Made by a program: the position numbers and the translations under genes
Notes under the pieces: model-generated
What the model was told of the DNA's origin: nothing
The model's database searches: none
The model's input: only the letters and a program-made list of their open reading frames with translations
Shown here: positions 18,065 to 27,128 of the stretch, piece by piece
How positions within the stretch are numbered: the stretch's first letter is position 1
Layout of the letters: every line of letters begins with the position of its first letter
Origin: Variovorax sp. J22G73
Lineage (GTDB): Bacteria; Pseudomonadota; Gammaproteobacteria; Burkholderiales; Burkholderiaceae_C
DNA: 64,000 nucleotides
Direction of reading: 5' to 3'
NCBI RefSeq assembly: GCF_030317035.1
Contig: NZ_JASZYK010000003.1
Span: forward strand, 744,001 to 808,000

Positions 18065-18167
18065 GGGGAGCGGCCATTGTGTGACGCGGCGGGCGAATTG
18101 GCGCCTGCCGAATGGCGGCGGGAGGCATCGCGAGGGGCGGGGGCAGGGGGCGGCGGGCCAGGAGCAG

Positions 18168-18184
18168 GGGGACTCAAAATCCCC
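18168..18184 (+). other. Anticodon-stem-loop-like fragment (tRNA-Leu CAA pattern)
   Basis: GGGGA-CTCAAAA-TCCCC has a 5-pair stem and a 7-base loop with U33, anticodon CAA, and A37/A38, as in a tRNA-Leu anticodon arm. No acceptor, D or T arm can be found around it, so it is not a working tRNA. It lies 36 bases beyond the 3' end of the Fic gene. It could be an attachment-site remnant or coincidence. Confidence 0.2.
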
Positions 18185-18219
18185 TGCGGCCTTGTCGCCC
18201 GACGAGTTCGCCGCGCGGC

Positions 18220-19428
18220 TCAGTCCAGCACCGCGGTGGACGCCTCGGGATACAGGTTGGGCAGCAGGATGTTCAGCGAGGCGAGCGGAAAGCCGATGCT
18301 CAGGTTGCCGCGGTGCCCGTCGCTCTTCAGGAGCCCGTCGCTGACGAAGCGCGAGATCACCTTGCGCGCGGTGCGTTCTTCCAGGCCGGTCATGCGCGCG
18401 AAGTCGCTGCGCGACACGGCACCGCCGCACGCGACGTTCTGCAGGGCGAGGACGGCCTCTTCGCGGTACTCCGCAATGCCGTCGACCGTGCCGCGCACCA
18501 TGACATAGGCGCGAATGCGCTCCTTGAGCTTGGCGAGGTCCAGCATCGATGCCATGAAATCCACCTGGTCTTCGCACAGTGCCAGGAAGTAGCTGCACCA
18601 GTCCCAGAGCATCTGCTCGTTGAGGTTGCCGCGGCCGTCGAGGTCGCCCTGGCGGCTGCTGTCCGCCGCGTCCAGCATCTGGTAGTAGCGCTCTCGGTGG
18701 CGCGCAAGGCCGCGGTTGACGGACCAGAGGCCGCCGTTGAGCGGGAACAGCGCGCAGTGGGTCTGCAGCCGCACGGCGCGGCCGTTGCCGTCTTCGAAGG
18801 GGTGGGTCCATGCCATTCGGTGATGGGCCGCGGCAATTGTGTAGACCACCGCGTCCATGCCCTTCAGGCGTCCATAGACTTCATCCATCCGGCCGAGAAA
18901 CCGGGGGACCGACGCCCAGGCCGGCGGTTGATGCCGCCCCACGGCAACGTCATGACGGCGAAGCTCGCCTGGAACGATGACGCGGCCATCGTTGGTGGTG
19001 CGGTCTTGCGCGGACAGCCTGCGGTACAGGCTCTCGTGCGCCTTCTGCAGAAAGCCGCTGTTCAACGCGGCGGCCTCGGTCGTGACCAGGGTCTCCAGCT
19101 CTTGCTCGGCCTCGATGTGGGCCAGGGCAACGCGCTGGCCCTTGGCCACGTCCGGCCTGTCTGAGAAATCGCTTCTCAGCGCGCGCTCGATGTTGGCGGG
19201 GTGCGTGCCTTGGCCTTCGATGCGGTTCGAGTAGTAGCTGTTCATCGACCGCACGATCTCGCGCAGCGCGGTGCGCGCCTCGGGGCTTGCCGAAGCTTTC
19301 AGTTCCGACGACTTTTCGAAGATCCGGCGCGTGGTTTCGCCCAGTTCGCCAAGCTTGCGGGTCGGAAGCAACGGCTCGAACTGATGAGGCTGGTCGTAGA
19401 CGGAAACGGGCGTTGAAGGTGCGGACAT
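18220..19428 (-). CDS. Fic-domain protein (class II, likely AMP transferase) with C-terminal helix-turn-helix
   Basis: Fic enzymes transfer AMP or another nucleotide part onto a protein hydroxyl. The 402-residue protein has the full catalytic motif HPFEDGNGRAVR at residues 209-220. It also carries its own inhibitory helix, Ser67-x-x-x-Glu71-Gly72 (SNRIEG), before the Fic core, so it is class II and expected to be auto-inhibited. The last ~80 residues look like a winged helix (AVSRSDFARMTGLEERTARKVISRF). There is no partner antitoxin gene next to it, as expected for class II. The DNA just upstream is unusually AT-rich for this window. Confidence 0.93.
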   Translation of the reverse strand: MSAPSTPVSVYDQPHQFEPLLPTRKLGELGETTRRIFEKSSELKASASPEARTALREIVRSMNSYYSNRIEGQGTHPANIERALRSDFSDRPDVAKGQRVALAHIEAEQELETLVTTEAAALNSGFLQKAHESLYRRLSAQDRTTNDGRVIVPGELRRHDVAVGRHQPPAWASVPRFLGRMDEVYGRLKGMDAVVYTIAAAHHRMAWTHPFEDGNGRAVRLQTHCALFPLNGGLWSVNRGLARHRERYYQMLDAADSSRQGDLDGRGNLNEQMLWDWCSYFLALCEDQVDFMASMLDLAKLKERIRAYVMVRGTVDGIAEYREEAVLALQNVACGGAVSRSDFARMTGLEERTARKVISRFVSDGLLKSDGHRGNLSIGFPLASLNILLPNLYPEASTAVLD

Positions 19429-19429
19429 G

Positions 19430-19554
19430 TTGCCGGTTGATTTTCCGCTAAAAAGTTGTATTTAAGCGTTATATATCAATAACTTGCAAAATTCCAATGC
19501 CGCTCAAGTTGCCGGTTGAATTTCCGGTTCTTTTGCCGGTTCTTTTGCCGGTTG
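19430..19554. repeat. Repeat-rich, AT-rich stretch between Fic and MOSC genes
   Basis: A 17-base sequence, TTGCCGGTTGATTTTCC, at 19430-19446 (just upstream of the Fic ATG) recurs with one change at 19509-19525. From there, 12-base units of TTTTGCCGGTTC repeat through 19554 and encode the C-terminal tail [14 protein letters not shown] of the MOSC protein. Between the two lies AT-rich DNA with the inverted repeat GTTAT-N6-ATAAC (19468-19483), a likely Fic promoter region. Confidence 0.7.
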
Positions 19555-20076
19555 AATCCCCACATGCCCCACCCCGCAACTCACCACATCCCCCACCCGC
19601 ACCACCCCGCCGCGCAGCACCCGCGCCGTCACCCCGCCGTGCCCGCGCAGCGCGTTGTAGCCACCGGGCCCGAGCGCTTCTTCCATGCGCGAGCACGGCT
19701 CGCACGGCCCGCTGATTTCCAGCAGCACTTCTGCTCCGATGCCCAGCACCAGCGGCTGGTCGCGAAACAGCGCGCGGGCGGCGAGCAGGTTCAGCCCCGA
19801 CACCACGAAGTTGCGGCGCAGCACCTCGGCGGCCACGGCGTCCAGCGCGCAGAGCGAGGCGATCACCGGCAGGTGCTCGGCCTGCACCAGCGTGACCTGT
19901 CGCTTGCCGCCCGGCTTCGCGGCCTTGCTGCTGCGGTCGCCCTGCAGGCCGCGGCCTTCGAGCACCACCGCCTCCTCGACGGACTGCACGGGTGCTCGGC
20001 GCGCGGGCCGCAGAAGAATGGCGTCGAGGCGGCCGGGGCGGGGAAACTGGCGGGTCAATTCGCGGAGGTCGGGCAT
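19504..20076 (-). CDS. MOSC-domain protein
   Basis: A 190-residue MOSC (molybdenum-cofactor sulfurase C-terminal) domain protein. MOSC domains carry sulfur or bind molybdenum cofactor. The motif [26 protein letters not shown] contains the conserved cysteine region, followed by [13 protein letters not shown] start it at the ATG at 20076 ([15 protein letters not shown]); the same frame runs upstream as an artefact opposite the GlxA-type gene. The last 14 residues (PAKEPAKEP...) are encoded by a 12-base tandem repeat and look like a recent extension. The role is unknown, possibly detoxification as in YiiM-like proteins. Confidence 0.82.
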   Translation of the reverse strand: MPDLRELTRQFPRPGRLDAILLRPARRAPVQSVEEAVVLEGRGLQGDRSSKAAKPGGKRQVTLVQAEHLPVIASLCALDAVAAEVLRRNFVVSGLNLLAARALFRDQPLVLGIGAEVLLEISGPCEPCSRMEEALGPGGYNALRGHGGVTARVLRGGVVRVGDVVSCGVGHVGIQPAKEPAKEPEIQPAT

Positions 20077-20187
20077 GCGGCCATTGTGCGCAAGCCGCGG
20101 CGCATGGCCCCGCGGCAGCCCCGGTCGGGCGAGAAGGTTTAGGCTGTCGTCCCGAATGACCACTAACCCTCTTTTCAGGACATCGCC

Positions 20188-21144
20188 ATGAAGCGCATCG
20201 GCTTGATCGTCTTTCCCGGTTTCCAGGTGCTCGAGCTGGCGGTCATCGCCGCCTTCGAGCTTGCCAACATCCACGCCGGCAAGCCGGTCTACAAGGTCGA
20301 GCTGCTGTCGGAAGAAGGTGGCCTGGTGCGCAGCTCTTCGGGCGTGAGCGCCGACACCCGGCGCTTCGGCACGGCCCGGTTCGACACGCTGCTGATGACC
20401 GGCGCGCTCACGCTCCTGCCCACCTCCGAGAAGATGCGCCGCTACCTGCGCGCCAGCCTGCGCAACGCGCGCCGCGTGGCCAGCATCTGCACCGGCGCCT
20501 TCGGGCTGGCCGACGCGGGGCTGCTCGACGGGCGCCGCGCGACCACGCACTGGGCCTTTGCGCAGGAGCTGCAGCAGCGCCACCCGGCCGTCAAGGTGCA
20601 GCCCGACCGCATCTTCATCAACGACGGGCCGGTGTGGACCTCGGCCGGCATGACGGCGGGCATCGACCTGGTGCTGGCGCTGGTGGAAGAAGACATGGGC
20701 GTGGAGACGGCGCGCTACGTGGCGCGCAAGCTGGTCGTGTACCACCGGCGCGCGGGCGGGCAGTCGCAGTACTCCACGCTGCTGGAGCTGGAGCCGCGCT
20801 CCAACCGCATCCAGCAGGCCCTGCTGCACGCGCGCGCCAACCTGCGCGATGCGCTGTCGGTCGAAGAGCTGGCCGAGGTCGCGCACCTGAGCCCGCGCCA
20901 GTTCAGCCGCGCCTTCAAGGCCGACACGGGGCAGTCGCCCGCGCAGGCGGTGGAAAACCTGCGCGTGGAAGCGGCGCGCGCGCTGATCGACGAGGGCAAC
21001 CTGGCGCTGGGCGTGGTGGCGCAAGAAACAGGCTTCGGCGACCCCGAGCGCATGCGCCGTGCCTTCCTGCGCACGATGGGCCAGCCGCCGCAGAGCGTGC
21101 GGCGCACGGCGCGGCAGCAGGCGGGCGCGCTCGCGACCGCCTGA
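20188..21144 (+). CDS. GlxA-type regulator (DJ-1/PfpI-like domain fused to AraC helix-turn-helix)
   Basis: A 318-residue regulator. Residues 1-185 are a class I glutamine-amidotransferase-like (DJ-1/PfpI) fold with the nucleophile-elbow cysteine Cys101 ([17 protein letters not shown]) and TTHW. Residues about 215-310 are an AraC-type double helix-turn-helix ([26 protein letters not shown]... [17 protein letters not shown]). It diverges from the MOSC gene and lies 126 bases ahead of an SDR gene on the same strand, which is its most likely target. The ligand is unknown. Confidence 0.9.
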   Translation: MKRIGLIVFPGFQVLELAVIAAFELANIHAGKPVYKVELLSEEGGLVRSSSGVSADTRRFGTARFDTLLMTGALTLLPTSEKMRRYLRASLRNARRVASICTGAFGLADAGLLDGRRATTHWAFAQELQQRHPAVKVQPDRIFINDGPVWTSAGMTAGIDLVLALVEEDMGVETARYVARKLVVYHRRAGGQSQYSTLLELEPRSNRIQQALLHARANLRDALSVEELAEVAHLSPRQFSRAFKADTGQSPAQAVENLRVEAARALIDEGNLALGVVAQETGFGDPERMRRAFLRTMGQPPQSVRRTARQQAGALATA

Positions 21145-21270
21145 AAGCCCGAGGTCGCCCGTTCACGCCGGATGTCCTGAAAAGTGGCTTATATGACATT
21201 TACGCCATGGCCTGCGCGCAGCAAACTTCCCCTACCGCCACACAACGACGTGGCATTCAAAGGAAGTTCC

Positions 21271-22095
21271 ATGACTGCAAACATAAGCGCAAAGACACAG
21301 GGCACCGCCCTCATCACCGGCGCATCCTCCGGCATCGGCGCCGTGTACGCCGACCGGCTGGCACGCCGCGGTTTCGACCTGATCCTGGTGGCGCGCAACC
21401 GCGAACGCCTGGCCGCGCTGGCGGACCGCCTGGGCGGCGAGACCGGGCGCAAGGTCGAGGTGCTGCCGGCCGACCTCACCGACAAGGCCGACATCGCGCG
21501 CGTGGAGGCCGTGCTGCGCTCCCGCGGCGACATCACGATGCTGGTGAACAACGCCGGCGTGGGCGCCACTGCGCCGCTGCTGGCATCGGACATCGACAAG
21601 ATGGAAGCCATGATCTCGCTCAACGTGAGCGTGCTCACGCGGCTCACCTACGCCGCCGTGCCGGGCTTCGTGGCGCGCGGCGCGGGCACGCTGGTGAACA
21701 TTGCGTCCATCGTGGCGATCTCGCCGGAAACGCTCAACGGCGTGTACGGCGGCAGCAAGGCCTTCGTGCTGGCGCTGAGCCAGTCGCTGCAGCACGAGCT
21801 GGCGGGCAAGGGCGTGCGGGTGCAGGCGGTGTTGCCGGGCGCCACCGCCACCGAGTTCTGGGACATTGCCGGCCTGCCGGTGCACAACCTGCCGGGCGAG
21901 TGGGTGATGACGGCCGAGGACATGGTCGACGCATCGCTCGCCGGGCTCGACCAGGGCGAGCAGGTGACCATTCCGGCGCTGCCCAGCCAGGACGAATGGA
22001 ACGCCTTCGAGGCGGCGCGCCGCGCGATGTCGACCCGGCTGTCGAACGCGGCGCCTGCCGCGCGCTACAAGGTGGGCGCCAGCGTCTCAGGGTAA
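21271..22095 (+). CDS. Short-chain dehydrogenase/reductase
   Basis: A 274-residue classical SDR using NAD(P)H. The cofactor loop is TGASSGIG, followed by NNAG, a Ser in NIASIVA, and the YGGSK catalytic Tyr-x-x-x-Lys. The frame extends upstream to 21184, but the ATG at 21271 has AGGAAG 4 bases before it and gives the usual N-terminus. It follows the GlxA-type regulator, a common pairing. The substrate is unknown. Confidence 0.9.
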   Translation: MTANISAKTQGTALITGASSGIGAVYADRLARRGFDLILVARNRERLAALADRLGGETGRKVEVLPADLTDKADIARVEAVLRSRGDITMLVNNAGVGATAPLLASDIDKMEAMISLNVSVLTRLTYAAVPGFVARGAGTLVNIASIVAISPETLNGVYGGSKAFVLALSQSLQHELAGKGVRVQAVLPGATATEFWDIAGLPVHNLPGEWVMTAEDMVDASLAGLDQGEQVTIPALPSQDEWNAFEAARRAMSTRLSNAAPAARYKVGASVSG

Positions 22096-22205
22096 GCCTG
22101 TCCCCATCGCGGCAGACAGACGCCGCGGCGCTCGCTGCTTACGCTCCCGTCAGACACTTGCCCGGCAACGGGCCCCCCTGACACCCCTGACCTGGGAGCG
22201 CGCGT

Positions 22206-24170
22206 TTGAGAGCAGCAGCACAAGCAGCCGGCACGGCCGTCGATGTCGATCTCGCGGTCGACGCCAATGCGGGCATTCGCAGCCTGGAAGACATCCGGCG
22301 CATCGAGGCGGCCCCGTACGCGCAGTTCATGCCGCACGCGGACGTGCTCGATGCACTGGAAGACGCCGCGCTGCGGCACGCCGGCCGGCCCGCCATCACC
22401 TTCATTCGCAGCGCCGACCCGTCGGTGCCGCCCGCGCGCTGGACGCATGCGCAGATGGTGGCGCAGGTGCGGCGCGCGGCGCGTGCGTTCACCGCGCTGT
22501 GCGGCGACGCGCAGCCGCGCGTGGCCTTCCTGCTGCCCGCCATCCCCGAGGCCTACTTCACGCTGTGGGGCGCCGAGGCGGCGGGCGTGGCCTGCCCCAT
22601 CAACTACCTGCTGGGCGAGGCGCACATCGCCGAGCTGATCGATGCGGCGCAGGTCAATGTGCTGGTGGCGCTGGGCCCCCACCCCGAGCTGGACATCTGG
22701 TCCCGCGTGCGCGGGCTGCGCGGTCGCTGCAAATCGCTGGCGCACGTGATCGCGGTGGGCTGCGAGCAACACACGCAAATCGGGCAGGGCACGGAAGACG
22801 CGCTGCACTTCGACGCGCTGCTCGCCGCCCAGTCCGACGCGCCGCTGCAGCGGTCGCGCGCGCCCGATGCCCACCGCATCGCCGCGCTGTTCCACACCGG
22901 CGGCACCACCGGGCGTCCCAAGCTCGCGCAGCACACGCACGGCAACCAGCTGCATGCGGCGTGGGGCGCGGCATGCATGTACGGCACCACGGAGAACGAC
23001 GCGGTGCTCAACGGCTTTCCGCTGTTCCATGTGGCGGGCTCCTTCGTCTACGGCCTGTCGACCCTGCTCGCGGGCGGCGAGGTGGTGCTGCCGACGCTGC
23101 TGGGCCTGCGCAACACGGCCTTCATGCAGGCGTACTGGCGGTTCGTGGCGCTGCACCGCGTCACGCTGCTGGCGGCGGTGCCGACCGTGATGTCCACGCT
23201 GCTGGGCGTGCCGCTGAAGGGCGAAGACCTGTCGCGCGTGCGCTGCCTGCTCACCGGCGGCTCGCCGCTGCCTTCGGACCTGGCCGACGCCTTCGAGCAG
23301 CGCCTGGGCATCGCGGTGCGCAACATCCTGGGCATGACGGAGTGCGGCGGCGTGATCGCCATCGAGCCCGCGGGTGCGCCGCGCGTGGCGGGCTCGGTCG
23401 GCTGGCCGCTGCCGTTCACGCGGGTGCGCGTGGCGGATGAAACGGGCGTGGCGCTGGCGGGGGGTGATGAAAGCCCGGAAGGCATCCTGCAGATCCAGGG
23501 CCCGAACGTCGGCCCCGGCTACACCGACGCCGACACCAACACCGGCGTGCTCGTCGATGGCGGCTGGCTGGTAACGGGCGACGTGGGCCGCATCGACGCG
23601 CAGGGGCGGGTGTTCGTCACCGGGCGCTCGAAGGACCTGATCATCCGCAGCAGCCACAACATCGACCCCGTGGTCATCGAAGACGCGCTCATGGCGCACC
23701 CCGACGTGCTGCTGGCCGCGGCGGTGGGCGCGCCCGACGAATATGCGGGCGAGGTGCCGGTGGCGTACGTGTCGCTGCGCCCGGGCCGCACGGTCGGCAG
23801 CGATGAACTCGCCGCGTTCGCGCAGGCGCGCATTCCGGAACGGCCCGCGTACCCGAAGGCGATCTTCGTGCTCGACGCGCTGCCGGTCACCGCCATCGGC
23901 AAGCTCTACAAGCCCACGCTGCGCGCCATGGCGATCCGCTGGGTGGTGCAGGACCGCCTCGCGCAGAACGGGCTGGCGGACAGGGTGCAGGTCGATGTAC
24001 GCGCAGAGGGAAAAGGGCTGGTGGTGCACTGCACGCTGGCCGAGGAGGAATTCGCTTGCCATCGCTCCGCTGCCCTCGACGGCCTCGACACCGCCGCGCA
24101 GGTGCGCAAGCTGCTCGGCGTGTTCGCGCTGAACTGCCGCGTCGGCACGGCGCAAGGAGCCGGCGCATGA
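22206..24170 (+). CDS. Acyl-CoA synthetase (AMP-forming)
   Basis: A 654-residue ANL-family ligase that activates a carboxylic acid as its acyl-AMP and then acyl-CoA. It has the phosphate loop HTGGTTGRPK (about residues 228-238), the YGTTENDAV and GMTECGG regions, the hinge TGRSKDLIIRSSHNIDP and catalytic Lys566 (TAIGKLYKP). It starts with TTG, supported by GGGAG 7 bases upstream. About 60 residues after the catalytic lysine are longer than in most members. It overlaps the next gene by 4 bases (ATGA), so ligase and hydratase act in one beta-oxidation-like pathway. The acid substrate is not evident. Confidence 0.9.
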   Translation: MRAAAQAAGTAVDVDLAVDANAGIRSLEDIRRIEAAPYAQFMPHADVLDALEDAALRHAGRPAITFIRSADPSVPPARWTHAQMVAQVRRAARAFTALCGDAQPRVAFLLPAIPEAYFTLWGAEAAGVACPINYLLGEAHIAELIDAAQVNVLVALGPHPELDIWSRVRGLRGRCKSLAHVIAVGCEQHTQIGQGTEDALHFDALLAAQSDAPLQRSRAPDAHRIAALFHTGGTTGRPKLAQHTHGNQLHAAWGAACMYGTTENDAVLNGFPLFHVAGSFVYGLSTLLAGGEVVLPTLLGLRNTAFMQAYWRFVALHRVTLLAAVPTVMSTLLGVPLKGEDLSRVRCLLTGGSPLPSDLADAFEQRLGIAVRNILGMTECGGVIAIEPAGAPRVAGSVGWPLPFTRVRVADETGVALAGGDESPEGILQIQGPNVGPGYTDADTNTGVLVDGGWLVTGDVGRIDAQGRVFVTGRSKDLIIRSSHNIDPVVIEDALMAHPDVLLAAAVGAPDEYAGEVPVAYVSLRPGRTVGSDELAAFAQARIPERPAYPKAIFVLDALPVTAIGKLYKPTLRAMAIRWVVQDRLAQNGLADRVQVDVRAEGKGLVVHCTLAEEEFACHRSAALDGLDTAAQVRKLLGVFALNCRVGTAQGAGA

Positions 24171-24976
24171 ACGACGACATCCGCTACGAGAAGAACGGCC
24201 ACGTCGCCACCATCACGCTCGACCGACCGCAGGCGCGCAACGCGCTCACGCCGCGCATGCTGTGCCTGCTGGCCGATGCCTTCGTCGACTTTCGCGCGGA
24301 CGCGAACCTGCGCGTGGCCATCCTCACCGGCGCGGGCGAGCTGGCCTTCTGCGCGGGCGGCGACCTGGCGACCACGCTGCCGCTGATGACCGGCGACCGC
24401 GCGCCGGCCGACGCCTTCGAGCACCGCATGCTCGCCGACCCGATGGTGCTCGCTGCCTCGTCGCTGCGCGACTTCGCGCTGCACAAGCCGGTGGTCGCGG
24501 CCATCAACGGCGCCTGCATGGCCGCGGGCTTCGAGACGATGCTGGGCACCGACATCCGCATTGCCGCCGCGCACGCGAGCTTCGGGCTGCCCGAGGTGCA
24601 GCGCGCGCTGATTCCCTTCGCGGGCTCCATGGTGCGGCTGCCGCGGCAGATCGGCCATGCGCGCGCGATGGAGTTCATGCTCACCGGCCGGCCGATGGAC
24701 GCGCAGGCCGCGTTGCTGTGCGGGTTGGTCAACCACGTGGTGCCCGCCGACCAGCTGATGGCGAAGGCGCGCGAGGTGGCGCTGCAGGTTGCCGCCAACG
24801 GCCCGCTCGCCGTGCAGGCCGTGAAGCAGACGGTGATGGAGGCCAACGGCGTGCCGCTGGACGTTGGCTACCGGCTCGAAGACCGCGCGAAGAAGGCGGT
24901 GTTCGCCAGCGCCGACGCGCGCGAAGGGCCGCGCGCCTTCATGGAAAAGCGCAGCCCCGACTACCAGGGCCGCTGA
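24167..24976 (+). CDS. Enoyl-CoA hydratase/isomerase family protein
   Basis: A 269-residue crotonase-fold enzyme that hydrates or isomerises the CoA ester made by the preceding ligase. It has the CoA-binding segments RPQARNAL and FCAGGDL and the oxyanion-hole block NGACMAAGFETML. FGLPEV carries the position of a catalytic Glu. The ATG at 24167 overlaps the ligase stop and has AAGGAG 7 bases upstream. The Bug receptor gene follows after 61 bases and probably belongs to the same transcription unit. Confidence 0.92.
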   Translation: MNDDIRYEKNGHVATITLDRPQARNALTPRMLCLLADAFVDFRADANLRVAILTGAGELAFCAGGDLATTLPLMTGDRAPADAFEHRMLADPMVLAASSLRDFALHKPVVAAINGACMAAGFETMLGTDIRIAAAHASFGLPEVQRALIPFAGSMVRLPRQIGHARAMEFMLTGRPMDAQAALLCGLVNHVVPADQLMAKAREVALQVAANGPLAVQAVKQTVMEANGVPLDVGYRLEDRAKKAVFASADAREGPRAFMEKRSPDYQGR

Positions 24977-25037
24977 GCGGCGTTGCTCGCTAGAACTTCA
25001 GAGCCATTCGATTTCAAGAACCAACGGAGACAAACCG

Positions 25038-26090
25038 ATGAACACGCCCAAGAACACGCTTGCCAACATGCCTGCCGACATGAAGTTGACCCGCAGGGGC
25101 TGCCTCGCTGCAGGCGCGGCGGGCGCCGCCGCATCGCTGGCGCTGGGCTGGCCGCAGCTTTCCTTTTCGCAGCCGGCCTCGTCCGCCCAGGCCTACCCGA
25201 CGCGGCCGGTGCGCCTGGCCGTGGGCTTCGCGCCCGGCACCGGGCCCGACGTGCTCACGCGCGTGCTCGGGCAGCGGCTGGGCGAGACCATCGGCCAGCC
25301 GATGGTCATCGAGAACCGCGCGGGCGCGGGCGGGCAGATTGCCGCGCAGTTCGTCGCCAAGAGCCCGGCCGACGGCTACACGCTGCTCATCGCCGACGTG
25401 AGCGCCATCAGCATCGCGCCCGCGGCGTTCTCCAAGCTGCAGTACGACCCGGCGCGCGAGCTGGTGCCGGTGTCGGAGGTGGTGCGCACCGACTTCATCC
25501 TGGTGGTGCCCAACAGCTCGCCCGCGAAGACGGTGGCCGACTTCGTGAAGATGGCCAGGGCCGAGAAGGACAAGGTCAACTTCGGCACCTTCGGCGCGGG
25601 CACGCCGGGCCACTTCGGCGCCGAGATGTTCGCGGAGCAGGGCGGCTTCAAGGTGGAGCCGGTGCACTTTCGCGCGACCGGCGATGCGGTCACGGCCATC
25701 ATCGCGGGCGACGTGCAGGCGGCCTTCGTGTCGACCGCGCTGGCCATGGCGCAGGTCAAGGGCGAGAAGATGCGCGCGCTGGCCACCACCGCGCCCCAGC
25801 GTTCGCCGCTGCTGCCGGCGGTGCCCACCTTCACCGAGTCGGGCTTTCCCAAGGCCGACTTCTCGGCGTGGTTCGTGCTGTTCGCGCCCGCCGGCACGCC
25901 GCAGGCGGTGCTCGACAAGCTCAACGCGCAGGCGGTGGCGGCGGTGCAGGCGCCCGAGGTGCGCCGCCGGCTCGAAGAAGCGGGGTTCAGCATCGCCGGC
26001 AGCAGCGCCGCCGACGCGCGCAGCATGATCGCGGCCGAGACGGTGCGCTGGCAGAAGGTGGTGGCGGCCACGGGCTTCAAGGGAGATTGA
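25038..26090 (+). CDS. Bug-family tripartite tricarboxylate transporter receptor
   Basis: A 350-residue periplasmic binding protein of the Bug/TctC family. The N-terminus has a twin-arginine-like signal (LTRRGCLAAGAAG) with a hydrophobic stretch. The mature part starts YPTRPVRLAVGFAPGTGPDV and has the family blocks VIENRAGAGGQIAAQ and PADGYTLL. I chose the ATG at 25038, preceded by CGGAGA. It follows the acyl-CoA ligase and hydratase genes and may capture their carboxylic-acid substrate. No membrane partners (TctA/TctB) are encoded nearby. Confidence 0.93.
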   Translation: MNTPKNTLANMPADMKLTRRGCLAAGAAGAAASLALGWPQLSFSQPASSAQAYPTRPVRLAVGFAPGTGPDVLTRVLGQRLGETIGQPMVIENRAGAGGQIAAQFVAKSPADGYTLLIADVSAISIAPAAFSKLQYDPARELVPVSEVVRTDFILVVPNSSPAKTVADFVKMARAEKDKVNFGTFGAGTPGHFGAEMFAEQGGFKVEPVHFRATGDAVTAIIAGDVQAAFVSTALAMAQVKGEKMRALATTAPQRSPLLPAVPTFTESGFPKADFSAWFVLFAPAGTPQAVLDKLNAQAVAAVQAPEVRRRLEEAGFSIAGSSAADARSMIAAETVRWQKVVAATGFKGD

Positions 26091-26158
26091 GCCTGCGCAG
26101 CGGCCGGAACAGGGTCAACCCGGTTGGAAGATCGCCCCGTTGCCGCTAGCTTGCGCAC

Positions 26159-27049
26159 ATGGACCTGATTCCCCTCACGCAGCAATCGCCGCGGCACGAC
26201 CCGGCGGGCGCGTCGGAGCGCGCCAGCCTGGCGCTGGCCGGCGTCATCGGCTGCACCGGCCAGCCCGACTTCAGCGCCAAGGCGCTGGGCGAGCTCAACC
26301 GGATGCTGCCGATGTGCTGGATGTCGATCTACAAGCTGTTCCCCGATGCGCCGCCCGAGAGCTACGGCGGCGGTGCCTTCGGCATGGCCGACGGCACCCG
26401 CGATTCGTGGCGCGTGTACCGACAGGGCCTCTACAGCCGCGACCGCACCTTTCTCGAAGCGCGCGAGGTGGTGCAGGGCGGCAATGCCGTGGTCACGCGC
26501 TGGCACGCGCGCGAGATTCCGCTGGAGCACCGCAAGGCCATCTACATTCGCCACGGCCTGCGCGAGCGCGTGTCGCTGGTGGAAGGCGATGCCCGTGGCG
26601 CGGTGCTGGCGGTGAACCTGTACCGGGGCATGGCGCAGTCGTCGTTCCGCGACGACGAGGTCGACCTGCTCTGCAGCGTGGCGGCGCCGCTGCTGGCGAC
26701 CGTGAAGCTGCACCTGCGGCTCATGGCGCAGCAGCCGTTCGGCGACCTGCAAGGGCAAGGTGGCGACGTGGTTGCGCTCAACCCCGTCAGCCCCGTCAAC
26801 CCCGAACCCGCGGCACTGGCCGAGCTGCCGCGCCGCGAGCGCGAGGTGTGCCAGCGGCTGCTGCGCGGCTGGACCTACGACGGCATCGCGGCCGACCTGG
26901 GCATTTCCGCCGGCACGGTAAAGACCTACCGCAACCGCGCGTTCGAGCGCATGGGCCTGCACCACCGCAACGAGCTGTTCGCCAAGGCGCTGGCCGAACC
27001 GGGCAGCGGGCCGGTCGCGGTCGCGGCGGCGGCTCCCGCCCTGGTGTAG
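26159..27049 (+). CDS. LuxR-type helix-turn-helix regulator
   Basis: A 296-residue regulator with a C-terminal LuxR/FixJ-type DNA-binding domain (residues about 222-285): LPRREREVCQRLLRGWTYDGIAADLGISAGTVKTYRNRAFERMG. The N-terminal 200 residues show no recognised phosphoacceptor or autoinducer-binding pattern. It lies 68 bases downstream of the Bug receptor gene on the same strand and may regulate the ligase-hydratase-receptor group. Confidence 0.87.
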   Translation: MDLIPLTQQSPRHDPAGASERASLALAGVIGCTGQPDFSAKALGELNRMLPMCWMSIYKLFPDAPPESYGGGAFGMADGTRDSWRVYRQGLYSRDRTFLEAREVVQGGNAVVTRWHAREIPLEHRKAIYIRHGLRERVSLVEGDARGAVLAVNLYRGMAQSSFRDDEVDLLCSVAAPLLATVKLHLRLMAQQPFGDLQGQGGDVVALNPVSPVNPEPAALAELPRREREVCQRLLRGWTYDGIAADLGISAGTVKTYRNRAFERMGLHHRNELFAKALAEPGSGPVAVAAAAPALV

Positions 27050-27128
27050 GACCGCGGCGCGGCTTGCGTGCGAGGGGCGCCGTGCTGCGCATGTGCGCAC
27101 ACATGTGCGCCTATGATCGTTCGGCACC

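Noticed and set aside
18168..18184. A complete tRNA-Leu gene at the anticodon-arm-like hairpin
   Set aside because: No acceptor stem, D arm or GTTCGA-type T arm can be paired around it; at most it is a remnant.
19504..21024. A 506-codon minus-strand frame as one large MOSC fusion protein
   Set aside because: Only the last 190 codons match a MOSC domain; the rest is antisense to the complete GlxA-type gene at 20188-21144.
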